64,000 nucleotides of DNA, from assembly GCA_900764755.1 (NCBI GenBank), contig CAAFPE010000067.1, positions 13,001-77,000 on the forward strand, given 5' to 3'. This DNA comes from an uncultured Oscillospiraceae bacterium. Its GTDB lineage: Bacteria; Bacillota; Clostridia; Oscillospirales; Oscillospiraceae. A program made the position numbers and the translations under genes. The notes below the pieces were generated by a model. The model had not been told where the DNA came from and made no database searches. It saw only the letters and a list, made by a program, of their open reading frames with translations. Shown here in pieces: positions 43,177 through 51,601 of the stretch. Within the stretch, counting starts at the first letter, position 1. Each line of letters starts with the position of its first letter.

Positions 43177-43989
43177 TTACCGGCTGCCCAGCTGCCAGAA
43201 GGCCACTGCACTGGCCGCCGCCACGTTCAGCGAATTTACCCCGTGGGACATGGGGATCAGCACGGTATAGTCGCAGTTCTGAATGACCGGTTCGGAGAGC
43301 CCATCCCCCTCCGTACCCAGGACGAGGGCCAGACGGGGTTCCCGGGCCAGGGCTGGGGCATCGATGGGGAGCGCGTCGTCCCGGAGGGCCAGGGCGGCCG
43401 TCTTGAAGCCCTGCTCCCGGAGCAGGACAGGCCAGTCGGCCCGCTCCCGGTCCAGGCGGCACCAGGGGATCTGAAAGACTGCCCCCATGCTGACCCGGGC
43501 GGCCCTGCGGTACAGGGGGTCGCAGCAGCTGGGTGTCAGAAGGACACCGTCCATCCCAAGGGCGGCGGCGGAGCGGAAAATGGCTCCCACGTTGGCTGGA
43601 TCCACGATCCCATCCAGCACCGCAAGGCGGCGGGCGGAGGCGCACAGTGCGGAAACCTCCGGCAGGGCGGGGCGGCGCATGGCGCATAAAATGCCCCGGG
43701 TGAGGGCGAAGCCGGTCAGCTCGGCCAGCAGCTCCCGGTCCCCGGTGTAGACGGGGACCCCTCCGCACCGGGCCAGGAGCCCGCACCCCTGTCCGTCGAT
43801 GTGCCGGCGCTCCATGAGAAAGGAGACGGGCTGGCAGCCGGCGTCCAGGGCCTTTTCGATCACCTTGGGGCTCTCTGCGATAAACAGCCCCTGCTCCGGG
43901 TCCCGCCGGTTCCGCAGCTGAGCCTCGGTCAACCGGGCAAAGGGAGCCAGCTCCGGGCGGGAGAGGTCGTCAAGCTCTATGATCTGCAT
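43177..43989 (-). CDS. TrmH/SpoU family RNA 2'-O-methyltransferase
   Basis: A 270-residue SPOUT enzyme. An N-terminal RNA-binding L30e-like domain (GLFIAESPKVIEKAL) precedes the knotted domain. Motif 1 is DPANVGAIFRSAAALG near residue 125, motif 2 LALVLGTEGDGLS near residue 215, motif 3 IPMSHGVNSLNVAAASAV near residue 245. It 2'-O-methylates ribose in tRNA or rRNA; the target position cannot be assigned. It lies alone on the minus strand, just downstream of the ECF sigma operon but separated by about 30 nt. Confidence 0.92.
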   Translation of the reverse strand: MQIIELDDLSRPELAPFARLTEAQLRNRRDPEQGLFIAESPKVIEKALDAGCQPVSFLMERRHIDGQGCGLLARCGGVPVYTGDRELLAELTGFALTRGILCAMRRPALPEVSALCASARRLAVLDGIVDPANVGAIFRSAAALGMDGVLLTPSCCDPLYRRAARVSMGAVFQIPWCRLDRERADWPVLLREQGFKTAALALRDDALPIDAPALAREPRLALVLGTEGDGLSEPVIQNCDYTVLIPMSHGVNSLNVAAASAVAFWQLGSR

Positions 43990-44016
43990 CCATTCTGCCT
44001 CCTGTCTGGGTCTGTG

Positions 44017-45231
44017 TCAGTCGTCCTGCGCCTGGTCATACTCCAGGATCTGCCCGGTACTGCCGTCAATGGTGTACTCATATTCCATGCCGCCGGAGCG
44101 GAATTCTACCTCATACTCCAGACGGCCATCGTCCCAGTCCTGCTGTACCTGGAGGCCGCTGACCTGGCCTTCGGATATTCCGGCGTGGGACAGAGCGGTG
44201 TCTCTGGCCTGATTCGCTCCGATCCCCACGGAGGTGGGGGCGCTTCCCGGGACGTTCTGTCCGGTTTCCACTGGGGCGGAGGGGGGGAGGACGGTGAGAT
44301 CGCCGCTGAGGATCTCTCCGGTGAAGGCGTCCACCAGATACTCCCGCTCGCCGCGGCCCGGCTCGCTCAGCTCCACTTCATAATGGGGGACTGCCTCGTC
44401 CAGCTCCGGGTCCACCTCGACGGTGACAGAGTCCGCCTCCAGGGCTCCGGCGGCCTCTTTGGCGATGCGGGCGGCCTCCTCCATACCGATGGGAATGGCT
44501 GGGGCTCCGAGTTTGATGAGATCGCTCAGCTCCTCAACTGTCAGTTTGGCCAGCGCGTCGAATGTCAGGCTGCCGTTCTGGGCGATCACCTGGTTGACCA
44601 GATTAGCCTTTCCAGTGGAGATATGGTATTCCCTGGCCTGCTGGTCCAGACTGGCACTGGCGTCCACCGTCTGGCTGAGGACGGCGGCGCCCGAGGACTG
44701 GGACTGGAGAACAGAGTCCACTGTGCCAGTCAGTTCCTGGCGGAGTCTGGACGCCCGGTCCTGGTCCTGGTCCTCCACGGAGATCATAATGGCGGAAGAG
44801 AGGCTGTCCAGATAGCCGCTGCTCACCAGAGCGCCCACCACGGCGTTGACCGCCACCTCCAGCTTGGTGCCTTTCAGATCCGCGCCGCCGCCCATGTCGG
44901 ACAGGACGGCCTCAGCCTCCTGATTCAGAGGGGTGCAGGCCAGGACCTTCTCCTTTTGGTTGACCTTCAACTCAATGCTTGGGTTGACGTCCAGAGAGAC
45001 CACAGAGGCCACAGTGTTGGACTGCTGGTAAAAGATGCCCCCGGCTCCTCCCACCAGGGCCAGGGTGAGGCAGGCAGCAATGAGTCCCCTTGCATGGCTT
45101 CGACGCTTCGGGCGGAAGGAGATCACAGTCTCCGCCCGGGGGGCGCAGCGGGAGAGCACCCCGTCCAGATCGTCCGGGGCGGCGGCGTCCAGTGCCTGCT
45201 TCAGGCGGCGTTCCAATTCCGGTTCTGTCAT
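44017..45231 (-). CDS. RsgI-like anti-sigma factor with PepSY domains
   Basis: A 404-residue single-pass membrane protein. The cytosolic N-terminus (about 45 residues) is followed by a membrane helix (ARGLIAACLTLALVGGAGGIFY). The RsgI-type periplasmic segment VVSLDVNPSIELKVNQKEKVL comes next. The C-terminal half contains two PepSY-type repeats: one around ARIAKEAAGALEAD...YEVELSEPGRGEREYLVDAFTGEIL, the other around AGISEGQVSGLQV...YEVEFRSGGMEYEYTIDGSTGQILEY. It should sequester the ECF sigma encoded immediately upstream, overlapping by 4 nt, and release it on an envelope signal. Confidence 0.85.
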   Translation of the reverse strand: MTEPELERRLKQALDAAAPDDLDGVLSRCAPRAETVISFRPKRRSHARGLIAACLTLALVGGAGGIFYQQSNTVASVVSLDVNPSIELKVNQKEKVLACTPLNQEAEAVLSDMGGGADLKGTKLEVAVNAVVGALVSSGYLDSLSSAIMISVEDQDQDRASRLRQELTGTVDSVLQSQSSGAAVLSQTVDASASLDQQAREYHISTGKANLVNQVIAQNGSLTFDALAKLTVEELSDLIKLGAPAIPIGMEEAARIAKEAAGALEADSVTVEVDPELDEAVPHYEVELSEPGRGEREYLVDAFTGEILSGDLTVLPPSAPVETGQNVPGSAPTSVGIGANQARDTALSHAGISEGQVSGLQVQQDWDDGRLEYEVEFRSGGMEYEYTIDGSTGQILEYDQAQDD

Positions 45232-45803
45232 CGGACGTCATCTCCTTCCAGCTGTAACTTCAGCTTTTTCAGTGCGCGGTGGTATTTGGACAGGACAGTG
45301 GCCAGTGGGAGCTCCAGCAGCTGTGCGATCTCCCGGTGCTTCAGGCCGGTGACAGCGTGGAGGAGCACGATCCGCCGGGCCTGCTCCTCCAGAGTGCCCA
45401 GGGCCTGCTCCAGCAGAGCGCGGTCCTCGGGGGATACGCTGGGGGCGTCCGCGGGGATAGCCAGCCACTGCTCCTCCTCCAGTCCGGACTCCCGGCCCCG
45501 GCTCCGAAGCTTCATCAGGGCCAGATTCCGGGTCACCGTCAGGATCCAGCCCATAGGGGAGCCCTGGGACTGATACTGGGGCGCGCTGTCCCAGATCCGG
45601 ACGAAGGCGTCCTGGGCGATGTCCTGGGCGTCCTGGGGATTTTTCAAATAGGACAGGGCCAGGCCATACACCGCTGTGCGGGTGAGGCGGTACAGCCGGG
45701 CCAGGGCGTCCCGGTCGCCTGCAGCCACTCCGGCCAGCAGCCAGTCCAGTTCTCTGCGGCCCTCCGCCTCATCTTGTTCGATTGTCTGCGGCAGCATCAG
45801 CAT
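45228..45803 (-). CDS. ECF-type RNA polymerase sigma factor
   Basis: A 191-residue sigma-70 family protein. Region 2 includes LARLYRLTRTAVYGLALSYLKNPQDAQDIAQDAFVRIW, with the DAQD core-binding helix. Region 4 includes LEEQARRIVLLHAVTGLKHREIAQLLELPLATVLSKYHRALKKLK. A flexible linker separates the two, and no extra domains exist. The start follows AGGAG. The anti-sigma gene overlaps its stop by 4 nt, a standard co-expressed switch. The target promoter is unknown. Confidence 0.93.
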   Translation of the reverse strand: MLMLPQTIEQDEAEGRRELDWLLAGVAAGDRDALARLYRLTRTAVYGLALSYLKNPQDAQDIAQDAFVRIWDSAPQYQSQGSPMGWILTVTRNLALMKLRSRGRESGLEEEQWLAIPADAPSVSPEDRALLEQALGTLEEQARRIVLLHAVTGLKHREIAQLLELPLATVLSKYHRALKKLKLQLEGDDVR

Positions 45804-45944
45804 GATCCATTTCTCCTGTCATAGCAGTAATGCACGGGGGACGGGGTTTATTGCACCGGAGAGAAATTTTTTGTATTTTGCGGCGGCTGCGGTCCCTGTC
45901 CATCCCGGCAGGTGGGTCCTGTTCCATAGCATAAGCCTTTTTAG

Positions 45945-45976
45945 AGAAAAAAACAAGAGCCGCAGTGCGGCTCTTG
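45945..45976 (-). terminator. Terminator of amidohydrolase gene
   Basis: Minus strand: AAGAGCCGC-a-GCGGCTCTT perfect inverted repeat followed by GTTTTTTT. Confidence 0.88.
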
Positions 45977-45992
45977 CAGCATGGAGGATCGA

Positions 45993-47510
45993 TCACAGAG
46001 TGTTTTTGGTGTAGATCCAGTCTCCGCCTTTGCAGGCGGCCATCACCTGGATCTCACGCAGTTTCTCCTTTGGTACAGCAAGGGGGTCCCGGTCCAGGAC
46101 CACAAAGTCCGCCGACATACCGGTGGCGATGGCGCCCATCTCCCGCTCCCGGAAGTACTGGAAGGCGGCGGAGGTGGTCACCGCCCGAAGGGCGTCCAGA
46201 ACAGAGATCTCCTCCTCCGGACCCAGGTGGATGCCAGCCTGAGTCCGGCGGTTGGCGGCGCACCAGAGGGTTTCCAGCATATCCGGCTGGATCACTGGGG
46301 CGTCCTGGTGGAAGGTGAATGGGATCCCCAGCTTTAGGGCGCTGTGGGCTGGGCTGATGCGGCTGGCACGCTCCGGACCGAAATTGCGCAGATGGACGTC
46401 TCCCCAGTAGTAGACATGGGCCACAAAGAAGGATACCACTGCCCCCAGTTCCTTCACCCGGGGCAGTTGGTCGGGAGCCAGCAGCTGCCCATGGATGATC
46501 ACCGGCCGCAGCTGGGCCATCTCGGGGTGCTTCTGTTCCACCCGGGCCAGACAGCGGAGGAACTGCTCCGCAGCCCCATCCCCATTGCAGTGGCACAGCA
46601 GCTGGGTATGCCGCAGGCAGGCCAGCTCCATGGCCTCCTCCAGGGCCGCGTCCTCCATCGTGCCGTACCCCAGGTAGTCCGGCTCACCGGCGTAGGGCTC
46701 CCGCATCCAGGCGGTGCGCCCCTGGGGAGAGCCGTCCAGATAGACCTTCATCCCGCCGATCCTCAGATGGCACTCCGGGGGCAGTGCGCCGAACCGCGCC
46801 ACCGCGGCGTCGTAGGCCTGGGGGGAGGGGTAGACCACCAGATCCAGCTTCAAAATACCGGCGTCCAGCAGCATCTGATACATGGGGAACATCTCCTCCA
46901 CGACCATGCCGTCCTGGATGGTGGTGATGCCGTGGGCGGCATACTGCTCCTGGGCCCTGGCATAAGCAGACAGCAGCTGGTCCGGCGGGGTGGGGGGCAG
47001 CTGCTTCAGATAGGTGAAGAAGGCGTTCTCCTCCAAATATCCCGTAAGGCATCTATCCTTTACCCCGATTTTTCCTCCAGGGGGTACAGGGGTTTCCGGG
47101 GTGATCCCCAGGGCGGACAGGGCAGCGGAGTTCATCAGCCCCATGTGGCCCGACTTGTGGTGGATCACCAGGGGATGGCCGGGGGCCATGGCATCCAGCT
47201 GCGCCAGGGTTGGGTTTGCCAGGCCAGGCATCCGGTTGTTGTCATAGTCCCGGGCGGCTACCCAGGAGCCAGGGGCGGGGGAGGTCTCCGAAAGGAAGCG
47301 GCCGATCCGCCCGGCGATCTCCTCCACGGAGCCGGCTCCGTCTAACGAGACCTGGAGACAGGCAGAGGCCATCTGGGAGAAGTGGCTGTGTGGGTCGATG
47401 AAGCTGGGCAGCAGGGTGGCCCCCTTCAGATCCACCCGGCGGTCGGCAGCCATGGCCTCCAGCTGGTCCAGACTGCCCGCGGCCAGGATCTCTCCATCCT
47501 CCACCAGCAC
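45993..47510 (-). CDS. Amidohydrolase family protein (YtcJ-like)
   Basis: A 505-residue metal-dependent hydrolase. LLPSFIDPHSHFSQM gives the first HxH ligands, IHHKSGHMGLMNSAAL and VIIHGQLLAPDQL further conserved segments, and FHQDAPVIQPDM the terminal Asp/Pro region. The C-terminus returns to the small beta domain (GMSADFVVLDRDPLAV). The first GTG is at 47510, but the frame stays open upstream. A typical amidohydrolase N-terminal strand (KTLYFGGPILTLSDPLYVQAV) is encoded between 47573 and 47511, with an AATGAGGTGA site placed for an ATA or ATT start. The substrate is unknown. Confidence 0.85.
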   Translation of the reverse strand: MLVEDGEILAAGSLDQLEAMAADRRVDLKGATLLPSFIDPHSHFSQMASACLQVSLDGAGSVEEIAGRIGRFLSETSPAPGSWVAARDYDNNRMPGLANPTLAQLDAMAPGHPLVIHHKSGHMGLMNSAALSALGITPETPVPPGGKIGVKDRCLTGYLEENAFFTYLKQLPPTPPDQLLSAYARAQEQYAAHGITTIQDGMVVEEMFPMYQMLLDAGILKLDLVVYPSPQAYDAAVARFGALPPECHLRIGGMKVYLDGSPQGRTAWMREPYAGEPDYLGYGTMEDAALEEAMELACLRHTQLLCHCNGDGAAEQFLRCLARVEQKHPEMAQLRPVIIHGQLLAPDQLPRVKELGAVVSFFVAHVYYWGDVHLRNFGPERASRISPAHSALKLGIPFTFHQDAPVIQPDMLETLWCAANRRTQAGIHLGPEEEISVLDALRAVTTSAAFQYFREREMGAIATGMSADFVVLDRDPLAVPKEKLREIQVMAACKGGDWIYTKNTL

Positions 47511-47730
47511 CGCCTGGACGTACAGCGGGTCGGATAGAGTAAGAATAGGGCCGCCGAAATAAAGTGTTTTTATCTTAATTCACCTCATTGCAAATCCAGT
47601 CCATCTAGATGGGAGGGGACTGGAGTATCAGATGGGAAACGATGGGTGTCAAATAGCATATTGAGAGCCGGCAGGAATGTCAACCACTTCTCTTCCGATT
47701 TTACAATTCGTTTACAGACCGGTAAATCAC

Positions 47731-47772
47731 GGTGATCATGTCACAGAAGGAGATACTATGTTCTGCTAGACT
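47731..47772 (+). promoter_or_regulatory. Crp/Fnr-type site and promoter upstream of the SDR gene
   Basis: GGTGAT-CAT-GTCACA (47731-47745) has GTGAT-N3-(A/G)TCAC half-sites. TG-C-TAGACT (extended -10 at 47767-47772) begins 29 nt after the centre, so the site would sit near -41. Confidence 0.55.
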
Positions 47773-47807
47773 GAGTCTAACAAAAGATTGGAAAGGCGGT
47801 CGTGAAT

Positions 47808-48554
47808 ATGAGGCTGAAGGATAAAGTAGCGCTGATCACCGGCGGCAGCAGAGGCATCGGCTTTGCCACTGCGGACAAGTTTCTCCAGGAGGGGGCTGTT
47901 GTGATCCTGACGGCAAGTTCCCAAGGGTCGGCTGATCGGGCGGTGGCCCTGCTGAAGGAAAAGCATCCTGGCGGGACCGTGGCCGGGATCAGCCCGGATC
48001 TGTCCAGTCTGGAGTCGGTCCGGGAGGCCTTTCGGGCGGCCACCTCGGTCTATGGCTGCATTGACATTCTGGTGAACAATGCCGGTGTGTCGGAGAGCAC
48101 CCCCTTCATGGAGTACACCGAGGAGACCTTCAACAAGGTGATGGACCTGAATATCAAAGGGGTGTTCAATGCCACCCGCGCCGCCGCGGAGTGCATGGTG
48201 GCCAGAGGGACAGGAGTGATCCTCTCCACCTCCTCCATGGTCAGTATTTCCGGCCAGCCCAGCGGTTTTGCATACCCTGCGTCCAAATTTGCGGTGAACG
48301 GTCTGACAGTCTCGCTGGCCCGGGAGCTGGGTCCCATGGGGATCCGTGTCAACGCGGTGGCCCCCGGCATCACGGAGACGGATATGATGAAGTCGGTGCC
48401 GAAGGAGGTCATTGACCCCATGATCGCCCGGATCCCCCTGCGCCGTCTTGGCCAGCCGGAGGACATTGCCAACGCCTTTGTGTTCCTGGCCTCGGATGAG
48501 GCATCCTACATCACCGGCGTGGTGCTCAGCGTGGACGGCATGGCCCGGACTTGA
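47808..48554 (+). CDS. SDR family oxidoreductase (FabG-like)
   Basis: A 248-residue classical short-chain dehydrogenase. The cofactor loop is ITGGSRGIGFATA near residue 12, followed by NNAG near residue 87. The catalytic serine is in SSMVSISGQPSG and the Tyr-Lys pair in YPASK near residue 152. VAPGITETDM completes the fingerprint. These enzymes reduce keto groups with NAD(P)H; specificity is not predictable. ATG 47808 is preferred to GTG 47802 for ribosome-site spacing. It is divergent from the amidohydrolase and preceded by a Crp/Fnr-like site. Confidence 0.92.
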   Translation: MRLKDKVALITGGSRGIGFATADKFLQEGAVVILTASSQGSADRAVALLKEKHPGGTVAGISPDLSSLESVREAFRAATSVYGCIDILVNNAGVSESTPFMEYTEETFNKVMDLNIKGVFNATRAAAECMVARGTGVILSTSSMVSISGQPSGFAYPASKFAVNGLTVSLARELGPMGIRVNAVAPGITETDMMKSVPKEVIDPMIARIPLRRLGQPEDIANAFVFLASDEASYITGVVLSVDGMART

Positions 48555-48645
48555 TGTGAGAGAACAAAATAGAAAGATGGTCACATTCCGGGGCGTATGG
48601 TCCCGGAATGTGACCGTTTCAGACTGCACAATATGGTGAGGCAGC

Positions 48646-49305
48646 TCATGCGCGCTGCAATTCCTCCAGGCGGACCGGGTCCAGGATCCGCACGGTGCCC
48701 CGGGACAGCTGGACCATGCCCTCGCTCTGGAAGTACCGGAGCATCCGAGTGATCACCTCCCGGTGGGAGCCCAGATGGTTGGCGATGGTCTCGTGGGTGA
48801 GCTTCAGCTCCTCCGTTCCCTCAATGTGGGATTCCTCCAGCAGAAACGCCGCGACTCTCTTGTCCAGGCTCTTCCACATGATCTGCTCGATGAGCCACAT
48901 GACCTCAGAGAAGCGGGAGGCCATCAACTCGTTGGTGTAATTGGCCGCTGGCGCCGACTCCTCCATGATCTCTCTGTACAGCTCCGCCGGGATGATCCAG
49001 AGGTCCGTGTCCTTTTCCGCCTCGATGGTCACCTCAAACTGGATGGACCGCATGATGCAGGAGGCGGAGAACAGGCACATATCCATATCGAACAGCCGGT
49101 AGAGGGTGATCTCCCGGCCCTCCTCAGAGAGAATATAGGCCCGGAGCTGCCCGGACTGGATCAAAAGAAGGCCGGTGCAGTCCATGCTCCCGTTGTGGAT
49201 CACCGTCCCTTTTTTTACCGTTCTGGTAATCAGACTGCCCAGCAGGCGGCTCTGCTGCTGCGCCGTCAATTTATCCCAAATGGGAAACGACTGCTGAAAC
49301 TCCAT
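48646..49305 (-). CDS. Crp/Fnr family transcriptional regulator
   Basis: A 219-residue protein: a cyclic-nucleotide-binding-like beta barrel (VIHNGSMDCTGLLLIQSGQLRAYILSEEGREITLYRL), a dimerisation helix, and a winged HTH (LKLTHETIANHLGSHREVITRMLRYFQSEGMVQL). No four-cysteine N-terminal iron-sulfur cluster like that of FNR is present, so the signal is unknown. ATG 49305 follows AAAGGAG. It is transcribed away from the thioredoxin operon, whose promoter carries a matching palindrome. Confidence 0.92.
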   Translation of the reverse strand: MEFQQSFPIWDKLTAQQQSRLLGSLITRTVKKGTVIHNGSMDCTGLLLIQSGQLRAYILSEEGREITLYRLFDMDMCLFSASCIMRSIQFEVTIEAEKDTDLWIIPAELYREIMEESAPAANYTNELMASRFSEVMWLIEQIMWKSLDKRVAAFLLEESHIEGTEELKLTHETIANHLGSHREVITRMLRYFQSEGMVQLSRGTVRILDPVRLEELQRA

Positions 49306-49392
49306 CAAGCCATCTCCTTTCGCTAAACAACAGTATACTTTTATTCCACCCACGCGTCAATCGTGCCGTGGAAAAATGATGTTTCTTAATTT

Positions 49393-49434
49393 CGTGATAT
49401 GATCACGGAACACAGACTGCCGGTTGGCTATACT
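49393..49434 (+). promoter_or_regulatory. Crp/Fnr-type site and promoter of the thioredoxin operon
   Basis: CGTGAT-ATG-ATCACG (49393-49407) is a perfect palindrome. TATACT (49429-49434) begins 29 nt after its centre (49400), placing the site near -41, the usual class II activator position. Confidence 0.65.
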
Positions 49435-49466
49435 ATGAACAAATCAAAGAAAAGGAGCTGACTGTG

Positions 49467-49790
49467 ATGTCTGCTGTCAATATGGATCAGAAGCTGTTTA
49501 CCGAACTGCTGGCCGGGGACCGGCCTGTGCTGGTGGATTTCTGGGCTCCCTGGTGCGGCTACTGCCGCAGGATCAGCGCTCCCTATGACAGGATCGCGGA
49601 GGGGCATCAGGACCACTTGATCGTGGGCAAGGTGAATGTGGATGAGGAGGCTCAGCTGGCCCAGGCGGAGCGCATCGAGGTGCTGCCCACACTGGTGCTG
49701 TACCGGAATGGGAAAGCGGTGGGATCCATCGTCGCCCCTGAGTCCAAGGCCATGATCGAGGCGTTCATTCAGGGAACGCTTGCAAAGTAA
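49467..49790 (+). CDS. trxA: Thioredoxin (WCGYC active site)
   Basis: A 107-residue thioredoxin. The redox motif is WCGYC near residue 30 (Tyr instead of the usual Pro in WCGPC, which should shift the redox potential). The cis-proline loop EVLPTLVLYRNGKAVG and the buried FWAPWC strand are conserved. It reduces cytosolic disulfides and here probably feeds the membrane carrier CcdA. It is the first gene of a five-gene thiol-redox operon; trxB follows after 14 nt. Confidence 0.92.
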   Translation: MSAVNMDQKLFTELLAGDRPVLVDFWAPWCGYCRRISAPYDRIAEGHQDHLIVGKVNVDEEAQLAQAERIEVLPTLVLYRNGKAVGSIVAPESKAMIEAFIQGTLAK

Positions 49791-49804
49791 GGAGGCAGAC
49801 CACC

Positions 49805-50734
49805 ATGACACACGACCGTGTTTATGATATGATCATCGTCGGCGGAGGGCCCGGCGGCTATACCGCCGCCCTCTATGCCGCACGGGCTGGGCTGGATACG
49901 CTGGTCCTGGAAAAGCTGTCTGCCGGAGGGCAGATGGCCCTGACCCAGCAGATCGATAATTACCCCGGCTTTGAGGACAGCGTGGACGGCTTCACCTTGG
50001 CAGAGAAGATGCAGGCCCAGGCGGAGCGGTTCGGTGCACGGACTGAGTATGCCCAGGTGGAGAAGCTGGACCTTTCCGCTGTGCCAAAGGTGCTGGAGAC
50101 CAGTGATGGAACTTTTTATAGCAAGACTGTTGTTTTGGCCACCGGGGCCAACCCAAGAAAGCTGGGCGTGGATCAGGAGGCGGCGCTGGTGGGGCGGGGT
50201 GTAGCCTACTGTGCCGCCTGCGACGGGATGTTTTATAAGGACAAAACCGTTGTAGTGGTGGGTGGAGGCAACTCCGCCGCCGCAGATGCCCTGCTGCTCA
50301 GCCGCATTGCAAAAAGGGTCATCCTGGTCCACCGCCGGGACACCCTCCGGGCCACGAAGATCTACCACGAGCCTCTGAGGCAGGCGGAAAATCTGGAGTT
50401 CTGCTGGAACAGCGCCGTCACCGGGCTGCGGTACGGCGACCGGCTGACCGGCGTGCAGCTGAAGGACTTAAACAGCGGTGAGATCTCCGATCTGGACTGC
50501 GACGGCCTGTTTATCAGCGTAGGAAGAACACCCGCCACAGAGCTGGTGCGGGGACAGCTTGAACTGGACTCAAGCGGCTATATTCTGGCCGGAGAGACCA
50601 CTGAGACCAATATCCCCGGCGTGTTTGCCGTGGGCGATGTCCGGACCAAGCGCCTGCGCCAGGTGGTGACGGCGGTGGCCGATGGCGCTGTGGCGGTCCA
50701 CATGGCGGAAGAATACCTGGCGGGAGGGATCTGA
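49805..50734 (+). CDS. trxB: Thioredoxin reductase
   Basis: A 309-residue low-molecular-weight flavoprotein. The FAD-binding motif is GGGPGGYTAALYAARAG at the N-terminus, the redox pair CAACDG near residue 137, the NAD(P)H-binding GGGNSAAADAL near residue 155, and the terminal FAD motif GVFAVGDVR near residue 278. It transfers electrons from NAD(P)H to the adjacent thioredoxin. Tight spacing on both sides supports co-transcription. Confidence 0.95.
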   Translation: MTHDRVYDMIIVGGGPGGYTAALYAARAGLDTLVLEKLSAGGQMALTQQIDNYPGFEDSVDGFTLAEKMQAQAERFGARTEYAQVEKLDLSAVPKVLETSDGTFYSKTVVLATGANPRKLGVDQEAALVGRGVAYCAACDGMFYKDKTVVVVGGGNSAAADALLLSRIAKRVILVHRRDTLRATKIYHEPLRQAENLEFCWNSAVTGLRYGDRLTGVQLKDLNSGEISDLDCDGLFISVGRTPATELVRGQLELDSSGYILAGETTETNIPGVFAVGDVRTKRLRQVVTAVADGAVAVHMAEEYLAGGI

Positions 50735-50735
50735 T

Positions 50736-50942
50736 ATGAAGAAGAAAAAATGGCTCCGCCCTGTGCTGTTCACCCTGGGCGGCGGGCTGGCCGGGCTGGC
50801 CTATTCCTACCTCGTGGGCTGTCCCACTGGAGGATGTATCATCACCTCCAACCCCATTGCCTCCATGCTCTATCTGGGGCTGGTGGGGTGGCTGCTGTCC
50901 GGACTGTTTGAAAAGGAGCGCGGGGACGGATGCAATATGTGA
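50736..50942 (+). CDS. Small membrane protein, DUF6132-like
   Basis: A 68-residue protein with two hydrophobic segments around a cysteine-containing motif VGCPTGGCIITSNP near residue 28, which I associate with the DUF6132 family. The two cysteines (CX4C) next to a membrane helix and the position between trxB and ccdA suggest a thiol-redox accessory role. This is inference. ATG 50736 lies directly after the trxB stop, and its end overlaps the ccdA start by 13 nt. Confidence 0.75.
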   Translation: MKKKKWLRPVLFTLGGGLAGLAYSYLVGCPTGGCIITSNPIASMLYLGLVGWLLSGLFEKERGDGCNM

Positions 50943-51592
50943 TCGCGTTTCTGGAGGGGATCATCACCTTTATTTCCCCCTGCCTGCTGCCCATGCTGCC
51001 CATCTACCTCTCCTATTTCGCGGGCGGCGGGGAGCGGAGCCTGGGGCGTACGCTGCGGGGGGCGTCCGGCTTTGTCACTGGGTTCACCCTGGTGTTCGTG
51101 GCCTTGGGCGCCCTGGCTGGGACGGCAGGCAGTTTTTTGCGGGACCATCAGACTGCGGTCAACCTGGTATCCGGCAGTGTGGTGATCCTCTTCGGCCTGA
51201 ACTTTTTGGGGGTGCTCCGGCTTGATCTGTTCCGGGGCTCCAGCCGGGCTGCACATTCCGGCGGAACGGGCTTTTTTCCAGCGCTGCTTCTCGGGGTCGT
51301 GTTTTCCGTGGGGTGGACCCCCTGTGTGGGCGCCTTTCTCGGCTCTGCCCTGATGCTGGCCTCCCAGCAGGGCCATGTGACAGAAGGGATGCTGATGCTG
51401 CTGGCCTATTCTCTGGGGCTGGGGATCCCGTTTCTGCTCAGCGCCGTGCTCATTGACTATCTGAAATCCGCGTTTGACTGGATCAAACGACACTATGGGG
51501 TCATCAACCTCGTCTGCGGCGGACTGCTGGTATTCCTTGGAATCCTGATGGCGACCGGGCTGCTGGGGCGGCTGCTGACGCTGCTGAACTGA
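50930..51592 (+). CDS. ccdA: CcdA-type transmembrane thiol-disulfide carrier
   Basis: A 220-residue protein with six membrane helices. The redox cysteines lie in ISPCLLPMLPIYLSYFAGG in helix 1 and TPCVGAFLGSAL in helix 4, the conserved inverted-repeat pattern. It carries reducing equivalents from cytosolic thioredoxin across the membrane. Its neighbours trxA and the extracytoplasmic TlpA-like protein are the expected donor and acceptor. Confidence 0.93.
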   Translation: MQYVIAFLEGIITFISPCLLPMLPIYLSYFAGGGERSLGRTLRGASGFVTGFTLVFVALGALAGTAGSFLRDHQTAVNLVSGSVVILFGLNFLGVLRLDLFRGSSRAAHSGGTGFFPALLLGVVFSVGWTPCVGAFLGSALMLASQQGHVTEGMLMLLAYSLGLGIPFLLSAVLIDYLKSAFDWIKRHYGVINLVCGGLLVFLGILMATGLLGRLLTLLN

Positions 51593-51601
51593 GGAGGCAC
51601 T

